Shown in pieces: positions 1 through 6,446 of a stretch of DNA of 7,703 nucleotides. The notes below the pieces were generated by a model. The model was given only the letters and a program-made list of their open reading frames with translations, was not told the DNA's origin and did not search any database. The stretch comes from Phycisphaerales bacterium (GTDB taxonomy: Bacteria > Planctomycetota > Phycisphaerae > Phycisphaerales > SM1A02). Made by a program: the position numbers and the translations under genes. The DNA is taken from contig SKZB01000501.1 in NCBI GenBank assembly GCA_007127615.1, positions 1-7,703 of the forward strand, written 5' to 3'. Positions within the stretch are counted from its first letter, which is position 1. The number at the start of each line of letters is the position of its first letter.

Positions 1-445
1 AGTTGGACAGATCCGTCGCGAGGATGCTGATGTCCCAGTCACTGCGATTGCTCAGAGAGTCACACGCATTGATGGCCATTGAGTACGGCTCACAACCGGT
101 GGAGCATCCCGCGGACCAGATACGGATCGCCCGGCCCGGCAGGGTCGTGTTTCCGCGCGCCAGCGGAGTGTAGAACTCACGCTCGAGGTAATCGAAGTGC
201 GCCTGATCGCGGAAGAAACTCGTGACGTTGGTTGAGAGCAGATCGAAGAACACGAGCATGTCCTCTTCACTGCCATTGTCTTCCAGATAGTGCAGGTACG
301 CATCAACACTTTCGTAGCCGGATTTGCGCAGAAACGACGCCAGACGGCTCGACACCAGCGAGATTTTCTTCTCCGTGAGATGCAGCCCCCAACGGTCGCG
401 GGCCAGCCGGGCAATCTGACTGAATTGATTCGGGGAGAGATTCAT
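1..445 (-). CDS. cheR: Chemotaxis protein methyltransferase CheR (N-terminal part, cut by the window edge)
   Basis: S-adenosylmethionine (SAM)-dependent methyltransferase that methylates glutamates on MCP cytoplasmic helices for adaptation. About 148 residues are visible; the C-terminal half lies beyond the left edge. An all-helical N-terminal domain (residues 1-70, with R34 aligning to the conserved Arg of the SxRL-x-R-L-R helix) is followed by the SAM domain. That domain shows the N-x-T-x-F-F-R-D motif (N73, T75, R79), WSAGCSTG-x-EPYS (110-122), and the acidic LATDLS strand end (D145). Aligned by memory to enteric CheR, the SAM-contacting residues N92, T94, R98, E129 and D154 are all kept. 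C118 replaces the first Glu of the usual GEEPYS. The ATG at 445 follows a modest AGG-containing ribosome site. It is the last gene of the minus-strand che series visible here, and a terminator separates it from mcp, so it may have its own promoter. Confidence 0.96.
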   Translation of the reverse strand, partial: MNLSPNQFSQIARLARDRWGLHLTEKKISLVSSRLASFLRKSGYESVDAYLHYLEDNGSEEDMLVFFDLLSTNVTSFFRDQAHFDYLEREFYTPLARGNTTLPGRAIRIWSAGCSTGCEPYSMAINACDSLSNRSDWDISILATDLSN

Positions 446-490
446 CGGCCTGTTCTTCACTGAGTGTCATGTGCGCACCGCGCCCTGTTC

Positions 491-509
491 ACATCGGTCA
501 TCCCGATGC
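491..509 (-). promoter_or_regulatory. Inverted repeat upstream of cheR (hairpin B)
   Basis: Perfect 6-bp arms CATCGG (492-497) and CCGATG (503-508) enclose a 5-base loop; one G-U pair could be added on the minus transcript. It lies about 46 bases before the cheR ATG and 8 bases from a second hairpin. It may be 5'-leader structure or an operator; no U-tract follows, so it is not a classical terminator. Confidence 0.4.
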
Positions 510-517
510 GCCAGATC

Positions 518-541
518 ACGCAAGTTCCGACGAACTCGCGC
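518..541 (-). promoter_or_regulatory. Inverted repeat upstream of cheR (hairpin A)
   Basis: On the minus strand, GCGCGAGTTC (541-532) and GAACTTGCGT (527-518) can form a 10-bp stem with two G-U pairs around a 4-base loop (528-531). It sits directly 5' of hairpin B and about 73 bases before the cheR start. If transcribed it would be a stable element of the cheR leader; as DNA it could be a protein-binding dyad. The function is not known. Confidence 0.45.
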
Positions 542-631
542 AACATCAGGGGAACAACTGAGACGGCGGCATGGAGACACGGATAACGGAGTGACGGAGT
601 GCGGGCGGAAGGAATGGGCACTGATCCGAAC

Positions 632-669
632 AAAAAAGACACGGCCGCCGGATGAACCGACGACCGTGT
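632..669 (-). terminator. Rho-independent terminator after mcp
   Basis: On the minus strand, ACACGGTCGTCGG (669-657) pairs with CCGGCGGCCGTGT (651-639) to make a 13-bp GC-rich stem with two G-U pairs and a 5-base loop (652-656). It is followed after one base by six T residues (637-632). This is a textbook intrinsic terminator 90 bases past the mcp stop. It points only in the minus direction, and it implies that cheR is transcribed separately or by read-through. Confidence 0.93.
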
Positions 670-758
670 TCTCACCCCCATCCACCCCAAGGGTCAATCG
701 AACAACTCACGCTGTGCGTCCCGTGCATGCGCCGGGCGTCCGAACGAATCCGTTTCGC

Positions 759-2660
759 TCAGAACGACGCGAGGACTTCATCATCATCGAGTGGAATCGT
801 GTGCGACTTGGTGGTACCGTTGCCGCTCGGCGCTCCCGCGCCAACCGGCTGGGGCTTTGACGCGGGTTTGGTCTTTGCCGCCGGTGACGGCGACGGCTTC
901 GGGCTGGGGGCAGGCGCCCGCGACGCCGGCGCACCGCCGCCGGTCTTCGACGGCCGCGACACGCTCGAGTTCGAATGCCCGCTCACCTTGAACTGGCCTA
1001 CGATCTCACGCAATGCCGTCACCTGCGAGGATGTCTCCTCCGCGCCGGAGGCGAGTTCTTCGGCGTTGCCCGCATTCTGCTGGGTCACCTTGTCCAACTC
1101 GCTCACGCCCGTGTTGATCTGGCTGATGCCCGAGGACTGTTCACCGCTCGCCGAGGCGATCTCACCCAGCAGCGTGTCCACCTTGTTCGTGCTCGTCACG
1201 ATGTCGCTCAGAACCGTCGCCACACGCTCGGCGATCTGGACACCTTCCTCGCACTTCGTGCCGGATTCCTCGATCATCTGCGAAGTGTTCTTCGCCGCTT
1301 CCGCCGAACGCTGCGCCAGGTTCCGAACCTCTTCCGCGACCACCGCGAAGCCCTTGCCCGCCTCACCGGCGCGAGCCGCTTCAACCGCCGCGTTGAGCGC
1401 GAGCAGATTCGTCTGGAACGCGATCTCGTCGATGACTTTGATGATCTTTGCCATCTCCTCGCTCGAGTTCTTGATCTCGTTCATCGACTCGCTCATCCGC
1501 TCCATTTCCTTCTGACCGCGGTCGACCGCCTTGCTCGATTCATCCGAGAGACCGTTCGCCTGACGGGCGTTCTCCGCGTTCTGCTGCGTCATCGCCGACA
1601 TCTGCTCGATCGATGAACTGATCTCTTCAAGACTCGACGCCTGCTCGGAGGCGCCCTCGGCAAGCGACTGGCCCGCGGAAGCGATCTGAGTCGATCCGGA
1701 ATCGATCTGAACGATTCCCTCAACGATCTGAATGATGGCCCCCTCAATCTTCTCGATAAACTGATTGAACCAGCCACCAAGTTGACCAATTTCATCGTTG
1801 CTGTTGACCTGTATTCGTTGCGTGAGATCGCCTTCTCCTTGCGCGATATCCTTGACCCTTTCGATGAGCAGGGCCACGGGCTTACCGAACATCGCTCGCA
1901 ACAGCACAAAGAAGATGACGATGCCTCCGACGACCAGCGGTACCGTCCACATCAGGCCTCCAACCATAAAGCTCGCGACCTGCGTATCGACCTCCGCCAT
2001 GGGCATGATCAGATGGTACGCGCCGTGCATTCGTCCCTCGGCCCATCCCTCCATGGGAAATCCAAGGATATCGAGACCATCAGGGTTACTCGGGCCGGGA
2101 TTACCGTGGCATGACAGACAGTCCGATCCGATTCGAATTCCGCGCATGTAGTGCAGCGCGTTGGTTTCGCGATCCACCTTCGCGATCCACTCCTGATTTT
2201 CGCTGCGCCAGGCGGCACTGAGCTCTCGAAGGAGTTTCTCTTCGAATGAACCGGGGGCGGGCGAGTTCTCCTTGTTTCTTGCGTCGAACGCCGTGACCCG
2301 GAAGTTCGCGCCTTCGCGTTCGGCGGCGCGCGCGGCCGATTCCCACCCGACAATGATCGGAAGCGTACTGAACAGCACCGAGTCACGGTAACTTCCGCCC
2401 CGCTCACGAACGCGTTCAAGATCTTCAAGCAGATAGGCTTGATCAAACGCGTTTCGCTCAAGCATCGCCGAGGCGTGATTCTTCGCCTCATCCGCAACCG
2501 CAGTAAACGCTGCGGCCTCTTCGATCATCGCGTTCTCGGCACTGTTGCGGTAGCCGCCAATGAAGATGACATAGTTGACTGCGACAATGATCGCAATAAT
2601 CGCGAACGTGAACAGAAGTATTCGCAGACTCAGACTGGTCGATTTGATTGCTGCCCACAT
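759..2660 (-). CDS. Methyl-accepting chemotaxis protein with periplasmic c-type haem sensor domain
   Basis: Transmembrane receptor of 633 residues that signals to the CheA-CheW array. TM1 is about residues 14-36; the extracytoplasmic sensor about 37-228; TM2 about 229-254; HAMP about 255-305; the methylated coiled-coil hairpin about 306-556, whose highly conserved tip lies near 410-455 ([20 protein letters not shown], then [18 protein letters not shown]). The sensor ends in CLSCH at 181-185, a CxxCH haem c attachment site, in a context (haem motif after [11 protein letters not shown]) that resembles the Tll0287-like/DUF3365 family. The likely ligand is a redox or gas cue; this is inference. 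Likely methylation sites by consensus are E345/E346 and E541/E542. A Pro/Ala/Ser/Lys-rich tail (570-615) leads to a short acidic end, DDDEVLASF; the last five residues lack the usual aromatic pair of the CheR-docking pentapeptide. The ATG at 2660 has AGGAG nine bases upstream. Confidence 0.97.
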   Translation of the reverse strand: MWAAIKSTSLSLRILLFTFAIIAIIVAVNYVIFIGGYRNSAENAMIEEAAAFTAVADEAKNHASAMLERNAFDQAYLLEDLERVRERGGSYRDSVLFSTLPIIVGWESAARAAEREGANFRVTAFDARNKENSPAPGSFEEKLLRELSAAWRSENQEWIAKVDRETNALHYMRGIRIGSDCLSCHGNPGPSNPDGLDILGFPMEGWAEGRMHGAYHLIMPMAEVDTQVASFMVGGLMWTVPLVVGGIVIFFVLLRAMFGKPVALLIERVKDIAQGEGDLTQRIQVNSNDEIGQLGGWFNQFIEKIEGAIIQIVEGIVQIDSGSTQIASAGQSLAEGASEQASSLEEISSSIEQMSAMTQQNAENARQANGLSDESSKAVDRGQKEMERMSESMNEIKNSSEEMAKIIKVIDEIAFQTNLLALNAAVEAARAGEAGKGFAVVAEEVRNLAQRSAEAAKNTSQMIEESGTKCEEGVQIAERVATVLSDIVTSTNKVDTLLGEIASASGEQSSGISQINTGVSELDKVTQQNAGNAEELASGAEETSSQVTALREIVGQFKVSGHSNSSVSRPSKTGGGAPASRAPAPSPKPSPSPAAKTKPASKPQPVGAGAPSGNGTTKSHTIPLDDDEVLASF

Positions 2661-2669
2661 TGGCTGATT

Positions 2670-2674
2670 CTCCT
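2670..2674 (-). promoter_or_regulatory. Ribosome binding site of mcp
   Basis: AGGAG on the minus strand, nine bases before the ATG at 2660. It fixes the mcp start. Confidence 0.85.
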
Positions 2675-2725
2675 GATTGATTCGATCGTGGTTCTTCGTG
2701 CATCGGACCCGCAGTTCACACTGGT

Positions 2726-2740
2726 GATCACTGCATGATC
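2726..2740. promoter_or_regulatory. Small dyad in the mcp leader
   Basis: GATCA, five bases, TGATC: a 15-bp inverted repeat about 65 bases before the mcp start. It could be an operator for mcp. A dyad this short is also expected by chance in 300 bases. Confidence 0.2.
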
Positions 2741-2940
2741 CTGGTGGTTCCGTACCGTGTTCCTGCCTCCGCGGCAGTGTTGACTCGGGCCATCCAGCGG
2801 ATTTCTTGTCCCGTACGCGACCGTTCCTGAATTCACAACGCTTCCATAGACATCGAATTCTGCAGCTTGCTCAAGGTTGATATGACTCCTGTATTCATGT
2901 CAGCCCTCGCACTTTTCGGCGACCGCACGTCCTTCGACGG

Positions 2941-2958
2941 GGCCTTCGCACCAAGGCC
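2941..2958 (-). terminator. Hairpin directly after cheW (attenuator or 3'-end stabiliser)
   Basis: Perfect 6-bp arms GGCCTT and AAGGCC enclose a 6-base loop, starting two bases after the cheW TGA. No T-run follows in the minus direction, so it is not a full intrinsic terminator. It may stabilise the cheA-cheW message or lower read-through into mcp. Confidence 0.45.
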
Positions 2959-2960
2959 GA

Positions 2961-3518
2961 TCAGGACGAGGAGGCATCGGTCCCCTTGGAAGTTCCAAAA
3001 AGTTTCTCCGCCTCCGCGGAAGTGACGATCTCATCGATGTTCAGCAGAACGACGACCTTTTCGCGCACCTTGCCGATGCCGGTGATGTAATCGAGCGGCA
3101 CGGAGCAGCCGAAGCTCGGCGGCGGGTCGATCTGATTGCCCGCAATGTCGAGAACCTCACGCACCGAATCGACAATGATGCCGATTTCGAAGTGCTGATC
3201 GGAGGATTCGTTTCCAACCTCGACCACGATCACGCAGGTCTGCTCGGTGTACTCCACGGAGTCCAGCCCGAACTTCGCCCGCAGCTCAATCACGGGAATG
3301 ATCTTGCCACGGAGATTGATGACCCCTTTCACGTAGTCGGGGGTCTGCGGCAAGGGCGTGATGTCGATCAGACCGATGATTTCGCGCACGGAGAGAATCC
3401 CGAGCGCGTACTCTTCTTCGCCGAGAAAAAACGACAGATACTTGGCGGTCTGCGTCGCCGTGTTCGCCTGATCATCCGGCGAGGGGGTCGTCTTGATGTC
3501 CTGCGTTTCAACTGCCAT
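2961..3518 (-). CDS. cheW: Chemotaxis adaptor protein CheW
   Basis: Cytoplasmic scaffold of 185 residues that couples receptors to the CheA kinase. A polar tail (1-23) precedes the CheW-like SH3-type fold (about 24-167). Hallmarks are YLSFFLGEEEYALGILSVRE (27-46), the conserved GVINLRGKIIPVIELR stretch (65-80), the central FEIGIIVDSVREVLDI (110-125) and the closing KVVVLLNIDEI (154-164). A short Ser-rich tail ends the protein, and the length is typical for the family. The start at 3518 is chosen over an in-frame upstream start at 3584 because AAGGAG lies seven bases before it and because the longer form would overlap the end of cheA. Only 22 bases separate it from the cheA stop, so the two are surely one operon. 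A hairpin follows its stop. Confidence 0.98.
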   Translation of the reverse strand: MAVETQDIKTTPSPDDQANTATQTAKYLSFFLGEEEYALGILSVREIIGLIDITPLPQTPDYVKGVINLRGKIIPVIELRAKFGLDSVEYTEQTCVIVVEVGNESSDQHFEIGIIVDSVREVLDIAGNQIDPPPSFGCSVPLDYITGIGKVREKVVVLLNIDEIVTSAEAEKLFGTSKGTDASSS

Positions 3519-3524
3519 AACGAG

Positions 3525-3530
3525 CTCCTT
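3525..3530 (-). promoter_or_regulatory. Ribosome binding site of cheW
   Basis: AAGGAG on the minus strand in the 22-base gap between cheA and cheW, six to seven bases before the ATG at 3518. It decides between the two possible cheW starts. Confidence 0.88.
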
Positions 3531-3540
3531 GCAATTTGGT

Positions 3541-6219
3541 TCAGGCGGTTTCCGAGGTGGCTTGAGCGAAGAGGCCGCCAACATCGAGAATCAGAGCCAC
3601 GCGTCCATCTCCTAGAATCGCGCCGCCGGAGACACCCCGAATTGACTCGATCCCCTCACCGAGATTCTTGATGACCACCTGCTGCTGGCCGATGATCTCG
3701 TCGACCATCAGCGCGCAACGTGTGTTGTTGCATTCCAGGATGAGCAGCAGCGCGTTGGCCGGATCGGTCTCACCTTCGTTCAGGCCGAGAATCCGGTTCA
3801 ACCGGTAAACCGGCAGAATGGAACCGCGCACGTCGATCATCTCGCCGCGGCCGATGGTCGTCTTGATCTCTTTTTCATTCGGTCGGAAGCTGTGTTCGAT
3901 GGAGAGCGTGGGAACGACGTAGCGTTGTTCGCCGACCCGGATGATCATGCCGTCGATGATCGCCATTGTCAGCGGCAGTCGCATCATGAAGACCGTGCCC
4001 TGGCCGAGCACGGATCGAATCTCGACCTTGCCGCGAAGCGACTCGATATTCCGGCGAACCACATCCATCCCGACCCCACGTCCGGAGATGTCCGTGACCT
4101 GATCCGCGGTCGAGAAGCCCGGCATGAAGATCATGTTGAAGACATCCGAATCGGACATGTCTTCCGGCTTGCGATCCTGCGGGAAGATGCCCTTGTCGAT
4201 CGCCTTCTTCAGAATCTTCTCCCGATCAAGCCCGCGTCCGTCGTCTTCGATTTCAATAACGATGGAACCGCCGGAATGATACGCGCGCAGGGTCACGCTG
4301 CCTTCTTCCGGCTTGCCGACCTGAACCCGCTCCTCACCCGGCTCGATACCGTGATCACAGGCGTTGCGCACCATGTGGACCAGCGGATCAGCAATCTCCT
4401 CGACGACATTGCGGTCGAGTTCAACGTCATCGCCTTCGGTGCTGAATCGAATTTTCTTTCCGGCACGGTTCGAGACGTCACGGACCAACCGGGCCATCTT
4501 CTGGAACGTGCTGCGCACGCTGACCATGCGCAGCGACATGGAGACTTCCTGCAGATCGCGAATGATCTTCGTGGTGTGGGCGAGGTGCCGCTGCAGGCGT
4601 TCATTCTCTTCCGCATTCCGCTCGGCATCCTGGACCACCATTTGCTGAGCAATGACAAGCTCGCCGACCATGGTGACCAGATTGTCCATGCGACCGGTGC
4701 TGACCTTAACCGTCTGATCGGCTTTGCGCGACATCAGCTTGGCGCGGGTTCTTTCGGTCTTGTCTGAATCGGGCGCGGAAGTGGCCGACGTTTCGGCCAT
4801 CAGATCCGTCCCGCTTCGGGGGGGGCCGTCTTCTTCTTCCTGCGCCCCGGGCGACGGTGCGGGTTCAGCCGTGTCACGGCGGACCGGCCCGACATCCTCG
4901 CCCTGACTCGCCGCTTCGAGCTGCCTTTTGAGTTGCTCAAATCGGCCTTGCTGCGGCGCCGGTCCGCCTTCAAGCAGACCGATGAACTGCGTGAGCATGT
5001 CGCAGGAGTTCAGAACGAGATCCAGGAGCGTTGAATTCAGTTGAATCTTGTCGTAACGCGCTGCATCCAGCAGGTACTCCGCGTTGTGCGCCAGTTCCAC
5101 GATCGGCGTGAGACTCATGAATCCCGCGACGCCCTTGATCGTATGAAAGGCGCGGAACACCGTGTTGATCAGTTCCTTGTCTCCGAGATTATCTTCCAGC
5201 TCAAGCACGGCCTGTTCCGCGGAAGCGAGATGTTCCCTGGCTTCGCACATGAACTCCTGGAGGTTGTCATCCGCGGGAATGTCTTCCCCGAACGTCACCG
5301 GTGCGGCGCCATCCGATTCCGTCGCCTGATTCGGCGATGATGCGACTTCGGCAGTCGCGGATGCGGATGTATCGGCGGCGGAAACCACATCCGTTTCGCG
5401 GGTCGATGTATCGCCGGCCGAAACCGGAGGTTCCGAATCTGCGACCTGGTCCGGCGCGGTTGCTGCGGCCGGCTCCGCGCTTGAATCGGCAACCGACTTT
5501 GCAACCGGCTCGCCCTCCTTGACGCTTTGCAGCCGGGCGAGGAGGTTCCGGTGATCCGGAACGGCATCCTGGTTGCCTTCGCCGATCGCGCCCGCGTACT
5601 CCTTGAGCCAGTCGATCAGGGACAACACCTCATCCGCCGGAAATGCCTGCTCATTCATGATGCGTTCATCAATGAGCGACTCCGCTTCGTGGCAGAGTGA
5701 CTGCGCATCGTGCAGAGAGAGCACGCCGCACTCGCCCTTGAGGGTGTGAATCGCCCGGCGAACCTCGGCGATCGGCTCGGCGGGGTCGCTTTCATCGTCC
5801 GCTTCGATCGTCAACACCGTCACTTCGAGATCGGACAGCGACATCTCGCAGTTGCTGACCCAGGCCTGCAGCATCTCGTCATCGCAGCTATCCGCCGTCG
5901 CCGGCGGGCTCTTCTCACCCGCCGCCGGTGTCATAACCGGTTCGTCCGGCTCTTCCGTCAGCAGTTTCTGGATCGACGCAATCTGCTGCTGCAGTTCGTT
6001 GAAGGTGTCATCCGGCGATTCGGTCTCGCGCATCACAATCCGGCCGACCAGTTCAATACTGGCGTGCACGACCGATTCGATGCGCGCGAACTCTGCTTCT
6101 TCAAGGACCCCCTGCAACTCTTCGAGCTTTCCCTGAACCGCGACGAGCCCGGTCAGATCCGATGGCTCGCTCATCACGGCCGCACGCGCGATATTTTCGA
6201 TGATCTCCTTGGCAGACAC
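3541..6219 (-). CDS. cheA: Chemotaxis histidine kinase CheA with two HPt domains
   Basis: Cytoplasmic kinase of 892 residues, longer than the roughly 650 of enteric CheA. Order: an unassigned helical region (1-95); HPt1 (about 112-215, AIHTLKG with phospho-His H158); an Ala/Ser/Asp-rich linker (235-310); HPt2 (about 315-420, AFHTIKG with H359); a second acidic/Pro-rich linker (438-490); the P3 dimerisation hairpin (about 503-566); the HATPase domain (about 567-750) with N-box HMVRNACDHG (N619), DDGRG (659-663) and GRGVG (713-717); and the CheW-like P5 domain (about 752-888). No receiver and no clear CheY-binding P2 domain is seen. Catalytic boxes look intact, so it should be active. The start is GTG at 6219: an in-frame stop lies 33 bases upstream, and no good ribosome site is present; ATG at codon 16 (6174) is an alternative. 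cheW follows after 22 bases. A run of eight C residues (4825-4818 on the minus strand) lies in the second linker. Confidence 0.98.
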   Translation of the reverse strand: MSAKEIIENIARAAVMSEPSDLTGLVAVQGKLEELQGVLEEAEFARIESVVHASIELVGRIVMRETESPDDTFNELQQQIASIQKLLTEEPDEPVMTPAAGEKSPPATADSCDDEMLQAWVSNCEMSLSDLEVTVLTIEADDESDPAEPIAEVRRAIHTLKGECGVLSLHDAQSLCHEAESLIDERIMNEQAFPADEVLSLIDWLKEYAGAIGEGNQDAVPDHRNLLARLQSVKEGEPVAKSVADSSAEPAAATAPDQVADSEPPVSAGDTSTRETDVVSAADTSASATAEVASSPNQATESDGAAPVTFGEDIPADDNLQEFMCEAREHLASAEQAVLELEDNLGDKELINTVFRAFHTIKGVAGFMSLTPIVELAHNAEYLLDAARYDKIQLNSTLLDLVLNSCDMLTQFIGLLEGGPAPQQGRFEQLKRQLEAASQGEDVGPVRRDTAEPAPSPGAQEEEDGPPRSGTDLMAETSATSAPDSDKTERTRAKLMSRKADQTVKVSTGRMDNLVTMVGELVIAQQMVVQDAERNAEENERLQRHLAHTTKIIRDLQEVSMSLRMVSVRSTFQKMARLVRDVSNRAGKKIRFSTEGDDVELDRNVVEEIADPLVHMVRNACDHGIEPGEERVQVGKPEEGSVTLRAYHSGGSIVIEIEDDGRGLDREKILKKAIDKGIFPQDRKPEDMSDSDVFNMIFMPGFSTADQVTDISGRGVGMDVVRRNIESLRGKVEIRSVLGQGTVFMMRLPLTMAIIDGMIIRVGEQRYVVPTLSIEHSFRPNEKEIKTTIGRGEMIDVRGSILPVYRLNRILGLNEGETDPANALLLILECNNTRCALMVDEIIGQQQVVIKNLGEGIESIRGVSGGAILGDGRVALILDVGGLFAQATSETA
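4818..4825 (-). repeat. Homopolymeric C8 tract within cheA
   Basis: Eight consecutive G on the plus strand (C on the coding strand) at codons 465-468 (Gly-Pro-Pro-Arg) of the linker between HPt2 and the kinase core. Such runs can slip during replication. The frame is intact in this copy. Confidence 0.8.
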
Positions 6220-6289
6220 AGTGGGCAGCTCACTCTTCGGTTGGAGAAACGATCAATCGGGAAGTGCGTCGTCGCCCTTCTCGATCGGA

Positions 6290-6321
6290 CCGACGTCAGG
6301 TCGGCAGAATGAATGACCTGA
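6290..6321 (-). promoter_or_regulatory. Two mutually exclusive hairpins upstream of cheA
   Basis: TCAGGTC (6296-6302) can pair with GACCTGA (6315-6321) as a perfect 7-bp stem with a 12-base loop. Alternatively GTCGG (6300-6304) pairs with CCGAC (6290-6294) with a 5-base loop. Both use 6300-6302, so only one can form at a time. They lie about 70-100 bases before the cheA start, and the first overlaps the stop of a possible small ORF. The geometry is like an attenuator, but there is no T-run, so this is a weak inference. Confidence 0.3.
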
Positions 6322-6436
6322 TCAACCGATGCTTGTCGAGTGCGCTTGAAACCAGTACTTCCCCTGAGATTCCCAAGCGGCGACCAGCGCGCCGCCAGTG
6401 CGCCACCAGCGCGCCGCCGGCGCACCACATCGCCAC
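6296..6436 (-). CDS. Possible small ORF between the LuxR-type gene and cheA
   Basis: A 46-codon frame on the minus strand starting with GTG at 6436 (or ATG at 6430, two codons later) and ending with TGA at 6296-6298. Support is the ribosome site: GGAGGTGATC (6446-6437) is complementary over ten bases to the usual 3' end of 16S rRNA and ends immediately before the GTG, with five bases between GGAGG and GTG. The product would be short and basic, starting MWCAGGALVAHW from the ATG, with no family I recognise and no clear membrane segment. Its first half is built on a 22-bp tandem repeat whose length is not a multiple of three, which argues against a long-conserved protein. It may be a leader peptide, a small protein, or chance. 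Confidence 0.3.
   Translation of the reverse strand: MAMWCAGGALVAHWRRAGRRLGISGEVLVSSALDKHRLIRSFILPT
6383..6426. repeat. Tandem 22-bp repeat, two copies
   Basis: Copies at 6383-6404 and 6405-6426 begin with the identical ACCAGCGCGCCGCC and match at 19 of 22 positions. The unit is very GC-rich. It lies in the gap before cheA and looks like a local slippage duplication. Confidence 0.75.
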
Positions 6437-6446
6437 GATCACCTCC
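6437..6446 (-). promoter_or_regulatory. Perfect extended Shine-Dalgarno sequence
   Basis: GGAGGTGATC on the minus strand, the full complement of the conserved GATCACCTCC end of bacterial 16S rRNA. It is far stronger than the ribosome site of any neighbouring gene here, yet it lies over 200 bases from cheA. It serves either the small ORF at 6436 or nothing. Confidence 0.4.

Larger units (their letters stand above)
446..758. other. Intergenic region between mcp and cheR
   Basis: 313 bases with no convincing gene. Reading in the minus direction from the mcp stop, it holds about 90 bases of 3' trailer, a strong intrinsic terminator (632-669), then about 190 bases that must carry any promoter of cheR and that end in two adjacent hairpins (491-541). 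Overlapping reading frames on both strands have no ribosome site and unlikely composition. I could not pick a convincing -35/-10 pair for cheR. Confidence 0.7.
2661..2960. other. Non-coding leader between cheW and mcp
   Basis: 300 bases without a supported gene. Read in the minus direction it has a hairpin directly after the cheW stop (2941-2958), then a stretch with three loose copies of a TGAAT-like CAGGA word (near 2885-2897, 2825-2837 and 2670-2682; the last contains the mcp ribosome site), and small dyads at 2763-2777 (CTGCC/GGCAG) and 2726-2740 (GATCA/TGATC). A 21-codon frame starting at 2899 is too weak to call. The length suggests that mcp has its own promoter or a long leader, but I see no confident sigma-70 or sigma-54 pair. 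Confidence 0.6.

Noticed and set aside
652..1515. Long open frame of 287 codons on the plus strand opposite mcp
   Set aside because: It lies antisense to the well-supported MCP coding region, and its wording is a mirror of the coiled-coil codons. No ribosome site or family wording.
2820..2880. GAATTC and CTGCAG sites close together, like a cloning polylinker
   Set aside because: Only two common sites in native-looking sequence, with no further vector sequence around them.
2835..2899. 21-codon frame in the cheW-mcp gap
   Set aside because: Only a weak GAGG-like ribosome site, no family wording, and short enough to arise by chance.
3519..3584. Longer cheW start overlapping the end of cheA
   Set aside because: The downstream ATG at 3518 has AAGGAG at ideal distance, and the CheW fold starts well after it.
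3892..4767. Open frame of 291 codons on the plus strand opposite cheA
   Set aside because: Antisense to conserved HATPase and P5 domains; high-GC codon bias on the real strand explains the lack of stops.
5710..6312. Open frame of 200 codons on the plus strand opposite the start of cheA
   Set aside because: Antisense shadow of the HPt1 region with Arg-rich, His-rich wording typical of such shadows.
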